DNA of 64,000 nt from assembly GCA_002294045.1 (NCBI GenBank), contig DBEP01000069.1, positions 41,371 to 105,370 on the forward strand, written 5' to 3'. This document shows, in pieces, positions 50,197 to 58,822 of the stretch; position 1 is the first letter of the stretch, and each line of letters opens with the position of its first letter. Source of the DNA: Lachnoclostridium sp. UBA903. Its GTDB lineage: Bacteria; Bacillota; Clostridia; Lachnospirales; Lachnospiraceae. The position numbers and the translations under genes are program-made. The notes under the pieces were generated by a model that ran no database searches, had not been told where the DNA came from, and was given only the letters and a program-made list of their open reading frames with translations.

Positions 50197-51165
50197 ATGA
50201 GCAAAATTGATAAATTTCAAACGCTAATTATTTTTGTGGCTATGCCGCTTGGCCTGTTATTTGGACAAATTAAGGCAGTAGAACAATATGCCGAAAACTT
50301 TGTAACGCCATTTCTATTTATAATGTTGTTCGGTGCTTTTTTAAATATTCCGCTTAAAGACTATCGAAAAGCATTTTTAAATATACGGTTCTCTATTATG
50401 ACTATTTTAATTAACTTTGTATGGACGCCTATACTGGTATGGCTTTTAGGAAAAATATTTTTGTCCAATACTTCTATTATGCAGATTGGATTTATCATGT
50501 TAATGGTCACACCCTGTACTGACTGGTATCTTATATTTACCGGAATGGCAAAGGGAAATGTTCCGTTATCAGCAACCGTATTGCCGGTTAATCTTGTTTT
50601 TCAGGTGGTGCTGTTGCCGGTTTATCTTTTGGTTTTTGGCGGAATATCCGGAACTGTTAATATTCAGGCGGTTATAAGCAGTGTTATAATCATGCTGATT
50701 TTGCCTTTCTCGCTGGCACAAATCGGAAAACTGCTGCTGAATAAAATCCGGAACCATGATAAAAAAGATAAAATATTCGGCAGGTTCAGCTCATTGCAGA
50801 CTATTTTGCTTGCCATGGCGATTATGGCGATGTTTGCTTCTAAGGGAAGAAATCTTTTAGCAAGTATGAATGTTGCGGCAGTATTGCTTCTCCCAATCAT
50901 TTTATTTTATATCATTAATTTCTTTTTGGCGCAGGGGATTGGCAAAGGTTTTCACTATTCATATGAAGACACAGCCAGCCTGACATTAACGACCATTGCG
51001 AAAAATTCACCAATGACACTTGGCGTAGCACTTATGGCTTTCCCGAATGAGCCGCTTATCCATTTAATTATGGTGATAGAACCGCTTATTGAACTTCCCG
51101 CCATGATGCTGATTACAAGAATACTGCTTATAATTCGCAAGCAGCGTATGGGGAATACGGTGTGA
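50197..51165 (+). CDS. BASS/ACR3-type transporter
   Basis: The 322-residue protein has about ten membrane helices of the bile-acid:sodium-symporter/arsenite-efflux superfamily. The conserved block MVTPCTDWYLIFTGMAKGN near residues 107-126 corresponds to the APCTAM segment around the essential cysteine of ACR3, with a later conserved NSPMTLGVAL near 270. The substrate may be arsenite or an organic anion; no ars regulator or reductase lies beside it, which weakens the arsenic reading. Confidence 0.7.
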   Translation: MSKIDKFQTLIIFVAMPLGLLFGQIKAVEQYAENFVTPFLFIMLFGAFLNIPLKDYRKAFLNIRFSIMTILINFVWTPILVWLLGKIFLSNTSIMQIGFIMLMVTPCTDWYLIFTGMAKGNVPLSATVLPVNLVFQVVLLPVYLLVFGGISGTVNIQAVISSVIIMLILPFSLAQIGKLLLNKIRNHDKKDKIFGRFSSLQTILLAMAIMAMFASKGRNLLASMNVAAVLLLPIILFYIINFFLAQGIGKGFHYSYEDTASLTLTTIAKNSPMTLGVALMAFPNEPLIHLIMVIEPLIELPAMMLITRILLIIRKQRMGNTV

Positions 51166-51315
51166 GCAGCGCTTATCACAGAACAAACCGAATTCAGGCA
51201 TTTAGGTATCGGCCTGTTCATTCCGTTATAAATCGGAAATGATACTGGAAGTTATTTATTTTATGTGTCTGTTCCGGTAGAAGCAGTCTGGAAGCAGTAA
51301 GAACAGTGGAAGAAG

Positions 51316-51870
51316 ATGCAGGTACATGATATAATTATACATGAAATACTTGATGTATCTAGATTAGAGGTGATGAATATTATTGATTATACAATACGAG
51401 AAATTTTACCGCAGGAACATTACCTCCTATCCGATTTTCTTTATGAGGCTATCTTTCAGCGGGATGAAACAGACCTATTACCGCGGGAAGTTATTAAACA
51501 ACCGGAGTTAAGTATCATTATCGCTGACTTCGGGAAACCGGATGACCATTGTCTTGTCGCTGAATGTGATGGTAAAGTGATTGGAGCCGTCTGGACAAGA
51601 ATATTATGCGGTGAAGTCAAAGGATTTGGAAACATTGACGATACGACCCCCGAATTTGCTATATCTCTTTATAAGGATTACAGAGGGCATGGTATAGGAA
51701 CCGCAATGATGAAGGCAATGCTTAAACTGCTAAAAGATAAAGGATACAAACAGACTTCTCTGGCAGTCCAGAAGGATAATTATGCCCTTAAAATGTATCA
51801 GGCTGTTGGATTTACTATTGTCGGTGAAACCAAAGAAGAGTTTTTAATGGTATGCAATTTAACCCGTTAA
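51316..51870 (+). CDS. GNAT family N-acetyltransferase
   Basis: The 184-residue product has the GNAT core: beta strands around CLVAECDGKVIGAVWTR, the acetyl-CoA loop DYRGHGIGTAMMKAML near residue 133, and a final YALKMYQAVGFTIVGE. The acceptor is unknown. The start is uncertain: ATG 51316 and ATG 51373 are both plausible, each with a poorly spaced AG-rich site; the family usually begins near MNIIDYTIRE, which favours 51373. A terminator follows. Confidence 0.75.
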   Translation: MQVHDIIIHEILDVSRLEVMNIIDYTIREILPQEHYLLSDFLYEAIFQRDETDLLPREVIKQPELSIIIADFGKPDDHCLVAECDGKVIGAVWTRILCGEVKGFGNIDDTTPEFAISLYKDYRGHGIGTAMMKAMLKLLKDKGYKQTSLAVQKDNYALKMYQAVGFTIVGETKEEFLMVCNLTR

Positions 51871-51873
51871 CTG

Positions 51874-51915
51874 GCACCGAGTAGCTTTTCACAATTACTC
51901 GGTGCTGTTTGTCTT
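51874..51915 (+). terminator. Terminator after the GNAT gene
   Basis: GCACCGAGTA (51874-51883) and TACTCGGTGC (51896-51905) pair perfectly around a 12-base loop and are followed by TGTTTGTCTT. Confidence 0.8.
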
Positions 51916-51922
51916 ACTGCCG

Positions 51923-51990
51923 GATGCACGGCGGTAAAAGACACCGCCTTTTATCGAAAGATAAAAGCATCTTTCGATAAGTTTATATTA
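51923..51990 (+). repeat. Two-hairpin element, copy 2
   Basis: It matches 36391-36458. Hairpin 1 pairs GGCGGT and ACCGCC with TTTT after it. Hairpin 2 pairs TTATCGAAAGAT with ATCTTTCGATAA, a perfect 12-bp stem. Compared with copy 1, one pair has changed from C-G to A-T on both sides, which keeps the stem. It lies in the leader of dcd, about 20 bases before the start. Confidence 0.7.
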
Positions 51991-52010
51991 TACGGAGAAA
52001 GGGTTTTACC

Positions 52011-52550
52011 ATGATTCTGTCAGATAAGACAATTATCGGAATGTTAAGAGAAAAAACATTATTAATAGAACCTATTGAGGAAGAACAAGTACAACCTGCA
52101 AGCGTAGACATTCGTCTTGGAGATACATTCAGCATTGTTGAAGACTCGCCTGACGGAATAATTACGTTACAAAATGAAATAAGATACAAAACAATTCAAA
52201 CCGATAAGTACCTTCTGCTCCCGGGACAATTTGTACTTGCTACTACGCTGGAGTATTTTGCATTGCCTAATAACATTACGGCATTTGTTGAGGGAAGAAG
52301 CTCACTTGGAAGAATGGGTTTATTTATTCAGAACGCCGGATGGGTTGATCCTGGATTTGAAGGAGAAATCACGCTTGAATTATTTAATGCCAATCGTTGT
52401 GCAATAGAATTGCAATCTGGCCGGAGAGTGGGACAACTTGTATTTGCTCAAATGGATGATACTGCCCTAAATCCCTATCACGGAAAATACCAGGGACAAA
52501 AGGGTGCCACAGGTTCAAAAGTGTTTATGGATAAAGAGATAAATCGATGA
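52011..52550 (+). CDS. dcd: dCTP deaminase
   Basis: The 179-residue enzyme deaminates dCTP to dUTP for thymidylate supply. The family core is complete: EQVQPASVDIRLGD near residue 28, the active-site EGRSSLGRMGL near 100, DPGFEGEITLELFN near 120 with its catalytic Glu, and SGRRVGQLVF near 140. Some clostridial relatives are bifunctional (also dUTPase); the sequence alone does not decide. The ribosome binding site AGAAAGGG is preceded by the two-hairpin element. Confidence 0.9.
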   Translation: MILSDKTIIGMLREKTLLIEPIEEEQVQPASVDIRLGDTFSIVEDSPDGIITLQNEIRYKTIQTDKYLLLPGQFVLATTLEYFALPNNITAFVEGRSSLGRMGLFIQNAGWVDPGFEGEITLELFNANRCAIELQSGRRVGQLVFAQMDDTALNPYHGKYQGQKGATGSKVFMDKEINR

Positions 52551-52615
52551 TTTACTTACTTCTCATTTTATAACGATTTTTCCAAGAGAAAATTGTTGAA
52601 CAGATAACCGGTGAT

Positions 52616-52855
52616 ATGGAGGGAAATGGCCGTATTAAGGTAAGGTATCTGGAAGGTGTGGAACAGATGGCCTGTATCGTTCATAAGGGACCTTACCAAA
52701 CTTTAGGACTGGCATATACCGCTCTGTCAAAATGGATTCAGGAAAACGGCTATACCATATCCGGTCCACAGAGGGAATTATATTTAAAAGGGGAATGGGA
52801 TTCTGAGAGTACCGGCGATTATATTACGGAAATACAGATACCCGTTACGGCATAA
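52616..52855 (+). pseudogene. Truncated GyrI-like effector-binding domain
   Basis: The 79-codon frame encodes the C-terminal half of a GyrI-like/AraC effector-binding domain (MACIVHKGPYQTLGLAYTAL, then ISGPQRELYLKG and EIQIPV). The DNA-binding domain and first half of a typical MerR/BltR or AraC regulator are missing, and an in-frame stop (TAA) lies shortly upstream. It is a remnant, unless used as a stand-alone GyrI-like protein; those are normally about 150 residues. Confidence 0.6.
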
Positions 52856-52982
52856 TGCATTTGAAAGAACGAGGCAGTCTCCGGTTTTGGGGAAGGCAGG
52901 AATTTAAATTAGTAAAAAAAGAACAATAAATTGTATAGAACCTGGTGATTGTATTCCAATGGGCAAGATACAGCAGGCTTGA

Positions 52983-53771
52983 TTAATCCTCAGACTCTGA
53001 TTGCTCGGGGACAAAAACCTCACCATTATCCGGATCAATCCACACTTCAACATCCTTTGCTTCGTCCAAAATATGATTCTTGTATTTCTTCATATAATGG
53101 ATTTTCTGAAAGTTGTGTCCCCCCAAGAACTGGAAAAACAGTGCCCCGCCAAAAAAGAGCATGGCAGTTCTGGCTGTCTCAATCCCGCCGAATAAGTTTT
53201 TATTTATAAATCTTAAGGCCCAAATAATCAACACCATAATGAGCACGCCGGCTAACAGGCTTACAGCTAAGAGTCCCTTTTTTTGGGAGTGTTTTATCAT
53301 ATCATCCACCACTTTTAATTCATCATCAAACCGTTTTTTTTCAGTATGGATCATCAAAAGGTCGTAGCCGATGTAGGTACCCCAAAAGATAAACTGGGTA
53401 ATCCACGCAAAGGCCGAGCTTTGCGTGTAAGTATGCGGGGCCGGAACATAATAGTTATAGTAGCTCAATGCGATAAGACCTGCACAGATATTCACCGATG
53501 CACAGCCGAAAAATAATTCTATATGATAGAGAGACGCCCTTTTTATAAAGGCCAGCAACAGTATTCCGCATATTAAGGTTACTGTAAAAGTTATGCCAAA
53601 AAAGCCACCAATTAAGTTTTCAAAGCCGTATATTACCGGCTTGTCGCTAAATAAAAAAGTCAAAACCGGTATAGCGGAAAATAGCAGATAAAAAGCTAAA
53701 AAGCCTTTAACCTCACTTCTCTTAATGTTGGGCGACATAATCCAAGCAAAAATGAAATTAGGTCTGTTCAT
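52983..53771 (-). CDS. Six-helix membrane protein of unknown function
   Basis: The 262-residue protein has about six membrane helices (around 22-40, 48-75, 85-105, 118-138, 168-190, 200-220) and a charged C-terminus (VWIDPDNGEVFVPEQSESED). No family is recognised with confidence; it may be a DUF6773-like integral membrane protein. The start has AAGGAGAT upstream. It is divergent from the lipoprotein gene, with a shared gap of 250 bp. Confidence 0.6.
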   Translation of the reverse strand: MNRPNFIFAWIMSPNIKRSEVKGFLAFYLLFSAIPVLTFLFSDKPVIYGFENLIGGFFGITFTVTLICGILLLAFIKRASLYHIELFFGCASVNICAGLIALSYYNYYVPAPHTYTQSSAFAWITQFIFWGTYIGYDLLMIHTEKKRFDDELKVVDDMIKHSQKKGLLAVSLLAGVLIMVLIIWALRFINKNLFGGIETARTAMLFFGGALFFQFLGGHNFQKIHYMKKYKNHILDEAKDVEVWIDPDNGEVFVPEQSESED

Positions 53772-53860
53772 GATATTATCTCCTTAATTCATAATACAGA
53801 TTTTTTTCTCCACACATTGGAGCGGTTTTTAATACCCGATTTACTTGTTTTTTTAGCAAA

Positions 53861-53889
53861 TTGACAAACGATATTCTTTTTAATACAAT
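53861..53889 (+). promoter_or_regulatory. Promoter of the lipoprotein gene
   Basis: TTGACA (53861-53866) and TACAAT (53884-53889) are 17 bp apart. Transcription would start near 53896, leaving a leader of about 125 nt to the start at 54022. Confidence 0.65.
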
Positions 53890-54021
53890 ATAATAAATAT
53901 AATACATTGTAAAGAGTTATTATTGTGGCATTCTGATAAATTGCCGAACAGCGTTACCTGTATTTTAACATTGTAATAGCTGGGCAATAAAAAGGGGTAT
54001 TATTTTGCGTTAAGGAGGCAG

Positions 54022-54894
54022 ATGAACTTCATGAAGCATTTGTATATAATTGCTCTTTTTATATCTTTACTGTCTATGGGAGGGTGTTCAAGAAACATCG
54101 AAGAATCCGCAGAGGACTATCAAGTGATTCCCTATACCTATGATGACATTGCAGGCAGAGTTCTGGAGGGTACCGAACTTGACAAAGAGGTTTTTACAGA
54201 GGAGGCTCTTGAGAGCTACAGTAAAATGATGAGCTATGTAGACCATGTGGCAGGAAAAGATAGTTACTATATTACAAAGGCCTATAAAGTGGATATCCCT
54301 GAAAAATACCAAAGCTATGTATTGAAATTTGTCCTGAAAGAATATCTTGACCGGTATATCAAGTGGGAGGAAAGCAAAAGTGTTCATAACCCTTTTAATA
54401 TTATTGTCAGTAACAATGAATATTATATGGCAAGCTCCTATGAACCGTTCCATATGAATATAGCCTGGCATGAGCAGATTAAGGCAGATTTTGCAGAAGC
54501 TTATCCCGAGTTCCATTTAAACAGTTTTTACGTCGCTCTGGATAAAACAATTCCGCCTCAGGAAAGCCAAAATTATGATTATCAGAATTTATCCGACTGG
54601 ACCCATTTTTATGACGAACGCTTTTATAAGGATAAAAAATATTATAGTAACATAATCAATATTTTTCTGCCTGAGAGTACAAAAGAAGAAGATTTAGATG
54701 AACTTGTCAGGGAAATGGAGCCTTTGCTGATAAAATACTGCATAACCGCCCTGGATTTCTATATACTTTCCTCGGAGGATGCTCTGAATATTATTCAGAG
54801 TGAAGAGATGGAAACAGGTAATCATTATGGGTTTGGAGAGAAGAATAAATCCCTTTATAAATACGATAAGACGTATAAAATTCCTCTTTCTTAG
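54022..54894 (+). CDS. Predicted lipoprotein of unknown function
   Basis: The 290-residue protein has a lipoprotein signal (residues 1-21, lipobox LSMGGC, lipidation at Cys22). The mature part is rich in Tyr, Asp and Glu, with no recognised domain. The closing sequence is hydrophilic (KNKSLYKYDKTYKIPL). AAGGAGG lies five bases before the ATG. It is a monocistron with its own promoter and a terminator shared with the convergent prs gene. Confidence 0.65.
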   Translation: MNFMKHLYIIALFISLLSMGGCSRNIEESAEDYQVIPYTYDDIAGRVLEGTELDKEVFTEEALESYSKMMSYVDHVAGKDSYYITKAYKVDIPEKYQSYVLKFVLKEYLDRYIKWEESKSVHNPFNIIVSNNEYYMASSYEPFHMNIAWHEQIKADFAEAYPEFHLNSFYVALDKTIPPQESQNYDYQNLSDWTHFYDERFYKDKKYYSNIINIFLPESTKEEDLDELVREMEPLLIKYCITALDFYILSSEDALNIIQSEEMETGNHYGFGEKNKSLYKYDKTYKIPLS

Positions 54895-54923
54895 CTTGCT
54901 ATGGAAACGTTAATGCATATTCA

Positions 54924-54965
54924 TAAAAGAGCAGAGTATGAAAAAATCATATCCTGCTCTTTTTT
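54924..54965. terminator. Bidirectional terminator between lipoprotein and prs genes
   Basis: AAAAGAGCAG (54924-54933) and CTGCTCTTTT (54954-54963) pair perfectly, with further pairing of GTATGA and TCATAT inside, followed by T. On the minus strand the A tract becomes the U tract, so both convergent genes end here. Confidence 0.85.
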
Positions 54966-54987
54966 ATGCAATAGGAAATTCCTCCGT

Positions 54988-56157
54988 TTATTTCTTATAT
55001 TTATTTAAAATATTCTGGATTCTTTCCGTCGGGCTTAATAATTTATTGATGGAAGAATCATGATTTAATGTATCGATTAATAAGGCAATATATTTGCTCA
55101 AATCCACGTTAATATAATATGGCTTGGATAACAATTCTTCGGTCTGATATACCAGATTGGTGGTTAAAACCCTGTAGATTAAGCCCTGTTCATAAGCTTC
55201 GTCAAACTTGCCGAGGCCGTTGGTAAACAAGCCGAAAGTAGAGGCAACAAAGATTCTGCCGGCCTTCCGTCTCTTTAGTTCCTTGGCGACATCAATCATA
55301 CTTTCACCGGAGGAGATCATATCATCAATAATTAACATGTCCTTGCCCTCCACATCGGACCCTAAGAATTCGTGTGCGACAATAGGATTGCGGCCGTTGA
55401 TAATGGTGGCATAATCACGGCGTTTATAAAACATACCCAGGTCAACCCCAAGGACATTGGCAAAATAAACAGCTCGGTTCATACCGCCTTCGTCCGGGCT
55501 GATAACCATCATATGTTCCGCATCAAGATTCAGATCCGGCACCTTTTTTAACAATGCTTTAATGAATTGGTAAGTAGGCTGAACCGTTTCAAAGCTCTTT
55601 AAGGGAATGGCATTCTGGACACGGGGGTCATGGGCATCAAAGGTAATAATACTTTCCACACCCATATTGGTTAATTCCTGCAAAGCCAGGGCGCAATCCA
55701 GAGATTCCCTGGAGCTGCGTCTGTGCTGACGGCTCTCATACAGAAAAGGCATAATTACTGTAATCCTGCGGGCTTTACCGCCTACAGCCGCTATAATTCT
55801 CTTCAAATCCTGATAGTGGTCATCCGGAGACATATGGTTGACATGTCCGCAAACCGTATAAGTTAAACTGTAATTGCAAACGTCCAATAGCAGGTAAAGG
55901 TCGGAACCACGGACGGATTCCCTGATTACACCCTTTGCTTCTCCGGTACCGAATCTGGGGCAGCACGCGTCAATAAGGTAGGAATCACGCTGGTAACCGG
56001 CAAATGCAATCGTAGAAGTATGTTCGTTTTCTCTTGCTTTCCGCCATTCCACAATATAGTCATTTACCTTCTGTCCCAGGGATTTGCTGCTTTCTAAAGA
56101 AACAATACCTAATGTACCGACCGGGATTGTTTCAAAAATTTTTTCTTGTTGCGGCAT
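54988..56157 (-). CDS. prs: Ribose-phosphate pyrophosphokinase
   Basis: The 389-residue enzyme makes PRPP from ribose 5-phosphate and ATP. Family parts are visible: a metal/ATP region with SRQHRRSSRESLDCAL, VISPDEGGMNRAVYFAN near 240, and the PRPP loop MLIIDDMISSGESMID near 310. It is about 70 residues longer than classical Prs and matches a long clostridial type. ATG 56157 follows TTGGAGGTC; an ORF extension upstream has no ribosome binding site. It is the last of three adjacent minus-strand genes and is separated from the loader gene by a terminator. Confidence 0.85.
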   Translation of the reverse strand: MPQQEKIFETIPVGTLGIVSLESSKSLGQKVNDYIVEWRKARENEHTSTIAFAGYQRDSYLIDACCPRFGTGEAKGVIRESVRGSDLYLLLDVCNYSLTYTVCGHVNHMSPDDHYQDLKRIIAAVGGKARRITVIMPFLYESRQHRRSSRESLDCALALQELTNMGVESIITFDAHDPRVQNAIPLKSFETVQPTYQFIKALLKKVPDLNLDAEHMMVISPDEGGMNRAVYFANVLGVDLGMFYKRRDYATIINGRNPIVAHEFLGSDVEGKDMLIIDDMISSGESMIDVAKELKRRKAGRIFVASTFGLFTNGLGKFDEAYEQGLIYRVLTTNLVYQTEELLSKPYYINVDLSKYIALLIDTLNHDSSINKLLSPTERIQNILNKYKK

Positions 56158-56304
56158 TTTATTGACCTCCAATGAAATTTGTTTTACAACCTTTGCCAGA
56201 TGCAAATATAGTTGCCGTGTGTATGGTAAAATGTCCATTAACGTTATACCATTAACCATTTATTTAGTCAAGGGCGAATAGCTAACCAACGGAGGAATAC
56301 ATAT

Positions 56305-56339
56305 AAAAAAACCGTCAGGTTAAGGCCATGCTCCGGCTT
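56305..56339 (-). terminator. Terminator at the end of the dnaI-like gene
   Basis: On the minus strand AAGCCG, overlapping the stop codon, pairs with CGGTTT through one G-U pair, followed by a run of seven T. The loop is about 19 bases and may pair further. It separates the replication operon from prs. Confidence 0.5.
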
Positions 56340-57324
56340 AAAGTAATTTCTTAAGCCGGATGTCCTCTCCTACGATTTTAAGCAGGGAATAATTGCTGGC
56401 AATCCTTGAAAAAACCCGTTCACTGTAAATGGTATTGATATTGTCCAGGGACAAATTAGTTGATATAATAGTGGATTTCCGCCTTAAGAAACGTTCGTTG
56501 ATACATAAATACAATTGGACATTTACGAAGGAATTATTTAATTCCGTACCTAAATCGTCAATAATCAGCAAATCACAATCCAATATGTAATCAAACTGGT
56601 TCTGGAATTCGAAATTATCTTCCCCTTTGCCAAATGTATTCTTTTCCAGAATATCAAATAACTGGAAGGCCGTCAGATATATAACCGTATGGGCCCTGTC
56701 TAAAAGTTCTTTGGCAATACAGTTGGCAAGAAAGGTTTTACCCACGCCGGTATTGCCGTATAATAAGAGATTGTTGTATTCCCTGTCAAAATTATGGATA
56801 AAATTCCAGCAGGATTCCACAATCTTTCTGATATTATCCAAGGGAGACAATCCGGTACTTGGGTCCATATAATCCTCCGAATAAAAATCGTAGGAAAAAG
56901 TATTAAAATTTTCCCTTATAATGGCAGCTTTTATATTGGACTGGGAATAAACAATGTCCACAATGGCCTGCTTAAAGCAGTGGCACTTTTCATTGCCGAT
57001 ATAACCGGTATCTTTGCAGTCCGGACAATGATAAGCCGGCTGCAAATAATCTTCAGGATATCCATGTTCCACCAATAATGCAGTCCTCCTGGCGGAAGCT
57101 TCTTCCGTCATTTTCTTTAAAGCGGGCAGGGGTTTGTCATCCCCCATTAAAAGCAGCTTAGCGCTCTTTACCGCATAGGTAACAACCGCGTCGTCAATTT
57201 CCTTTAATTCCGGAATCGCACGGTAAACTTCCTCCGTCCGGATATCCAGGTTATGCTTATTCTGAAGCTGTTTCCTGTCATACTCCCGTAAAATCTTATT
57301 ATACTGATAATTCTTTAAGGCCAT
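56338..57324 (-). CDS. DnaI/DnaC-like helicase loader ATPase
   Basis: The 328-residue AAA+ protein loads the replicative helicase. It has an N-terminal zinc-binding motif (CPDCKDTGYIGNEKCHC, four Cys with a spaced His, near residue 113), as in Bacillus DnaI. The ATPase has Walker A YGNTGVGKTF near 185, Walker B LLIIDDLGTE near 250, and a sensor segment STNLSL near 288. ATG 57324 follows AAAGGAGAG; the frame upstream overlaps the dnaD gene's end. It is next to dnaD, as in many Firmicutes. IstB-type transposon ATPases are related but lack the zinc motif. Confidence 0.87.
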   Translation of the reverse strand: MALKNYQYNKILREYDRKQLQNKHNLDIRTEEVYRAIPELKEIDDAVVTYAVKSAKLLLMGDDKPLPALKKMTEEASARRTALLVEHGYPEDYLQPAYHCPDCKDTGYIGNEKCHCFKQAIVDIVYSQSNIKAAIIRENFNTFSYDFYSEDYMDPSTGLSPLDNIRKIVESCWNFIHNFDREYNNLLLYGNTGVGKTFLANCIAKELLDRAHTVIYLTAFQLFDILEKNTFGKGEDNFEFQNQFDYILDCDLLIIDDLGTELNNSFVNVQLYLCINERFLRRKSTIISTNLSLDNINTIYSERVFSRIASNYSLLKIVGEDIRLKKLL

Positions 57325-57382
57325 AATAAAACTCTCCTTTAACCAACGGCAAATAAAGCCGGACTGGACTGCAACCTTTTGC

Positions 57383-58510
57383 TTACTGTTTATGTAATAA
57401 CCTCTGTTCCATGGAAGAATAATCTTCCTCGGTATAGGTTCTCTGGGGAAATGCATTAAAGCGGTTTGAGGGGGAAGGTTTTGCCGCAACCGGTTTGCTA
57501 TTTGCTTTCATAGCCGTAGTTTTAATATGCTCTTCGTCCAGCTGTGATATCTGAGCCGGCTCTTTTACACCTTTTTTATACCAGTTCTCCAGTATCTTAT
57601 CCGCATATTTAAAATCTGGTTTCTGGGTTTTTAGTATGGTACGATTACAGGCCTCCACAATAATTTCAATGGAAAAACCATATTTGTTAAGCCATTTGTT
57701 AATAAACTGTTTTTCAATCTGTCCGGGTGCCCGGTTTAAACCAAATGCTTTGTTTATCGCATTGTAATTGCTGTTATAAAGAGCAGTGGCGGCTTCCGCC
57801 TTTTCCACCGTATCAATACCCTCTTCCGCCCAGGAGAGGGCTACGGCTTCGATATAGGAAGGATTCTTTTTATTCTTGGAAACACAATACTCATACAGGT
57901 ACATGATTAATTCTGCCGAGAAGCCTACGCTTTCGTAAAGGTAGAGGATTAATTGAAGGTCCGTCGGTTTAATCAGCCGGTCCAGATAAATCTCAATTAT
58001 ATTTAAGAGCCACTTGACCTCGTCCGTATTGGTAAGCTGTTTAATCTGTGCTTCCGAATAAGTGGGCTTTTCAAACTTTCTGCCGGCAGCCGGTTCTTTT
58101 CCGTCCGGCGGCAAAGGCGCGTCTTTCTTAATCCGGGTTTTGGGAGAATCCGATACATCACCGGCAGTGGCAGTTTCCCTTGCGGTGTTGTCCGTTTCCC
58201 GGCAAAGGGTACATATATCATTTATGGTAATGGAAATTATTTCATTATCCGTATTGCGCAGCAGGGATATTAAATTAACCTTTTCCCAATAATTCAGAGC
58301 ACGGATAATGTCCTTTTCCGTGTCATCCAGACGGTCCGCAATGGATGAGATTGTAATCTGGGTATCCGTGGTGCAGTTTATACACCGGAGCAGGTAAAGA
58401 TACACCTTCACGTAAGAACCGTTGGCAGAGGGCATAAAATTATCAATAAATAGATTCGGTATAATGGTAGTATCCGGAACCCTGTTGGAATTTAATATAA
58501 TTGTACTCAT
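57383..58510 (-). CDS. DnaD-like primosome protein
   Basis: The 375-residue protein has the two-domain DnaD layout: an N-terminal winged helix (about 15-100: FMPSANGSYVKVYLYLLRCI, then ISSIADRLDDTEKDIIRALN), a polar linker, and C-terminal DnaD/DnaB-2 domains (about 160-300) with a KYADKILENWYKKGV motif near 305. It remodels DNA and recruits the loader at origins. ATG 58510 follows AGGAGTCG by ten bases. A 310-bp gap with DnaA boxes lies upstream, suggesting DnaA control. Confidence 0.85.
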   Translation of the reverse strand: MSTIILNSNRVPDTTIIPNLFIDNFMPSANGSYVKVYLYLLRCINCTTDTQITISSIADRLDDTEKDIIRALNYWEKVNLISLLRNTDNEIISITINDICTLCRETDNTARETATAGDVSDSPKTRIKKDAPLPPDGKEPAAGRKFEKPTYSEAQIKQLTNTDEVKWLLNIIEIYLDRLIKPTDLQLILYLYESVGFSAELIMYLYEYCVSKNKKNPSYIEAVALSWAEEGIDTVEKAEAATALYNSNYNAINKAFGLNRAPGQIEKQFINKWLNKYGFSIEIIVEACNRTILKTQKPDFKYADKILENWYKKGVKEPAQISQLDEEHIKTTAMKANSKPVAAKPSPSNRFNAFPQRTYTEEDYSSMEQRLLHKQ

Positions 58511-58629
58511 ATCACTTCGACTCCTATCTGCATGCCTTGGCATGTAACTTCCTTTGCTATGCCATTATATCACAGGTAAGAATAGAAGGAAATAGGCCAT
58601 TTTCCTGGAATGGACCGGAAAAAATTATA

Positions 58630-58656
58630 TGTGGATAATGTGGATAGTGTGGATAA
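58630..58656. promoter_or_regulatory. Three contiguous DnaA boxes
   Basis: TGTGGATAA (58630-58638), TGTGGATAG (58639-58647) and TGTGGATAA (58648-58656) are head to tail with 9-bp periodicity. TGTGGATAA is the DnaA consensus TTATCCACA read on the other strand. They lie about 120 bp upstream of dnaD. The gap from 58511 to 58822 is AT-rich and has no gene. Either DnaA regulates the operon or this marks an ori-type or DnaA-titrating site. Confidence 0.75.
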
Positions 58657-58804
58657 TAAAGTTTGTGAAATATGTAAAATAATGTAAAAATAAATAGAAA
58701 TCAACAAAATCAGTTATACGAAATTCAACTTACTAGCATTGTAGAAAATAATTATGTGAACTAAAAAATCCACAGCCTTATCACAGTCAAATTGTTGATA
58801 AGGT

Positions 58805-58822
58805 TGTGGATAATGTGGATAA
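58805..58822. promoter_or_regulatory. Two contiguous DnaA boxes at the murC end
   Basis: TGTGGATAA occurs at 58805-58813 and 58814-58822, directly against the murC stop codon, in the same orientation as the trio at 58630. Degenerate relatives (AATCCACA near 58767 and TTATCACAG near 58779) lie between. Together there are five good boxes in about 200 bp. Confidence 0.75.

Noticed and set aside
50197..51165. Arsenic resistance operon
   Set aside because: The transporter resembles ACR3, but no arsR or arsC lies beside it; a different anion is equally possible.
56338..57324. IstB transposase helper ATPase
   Set aside because: The four-cysteine zinc motif and the dnaD neighbour point to a helicase loader, and no istA lies nearby.
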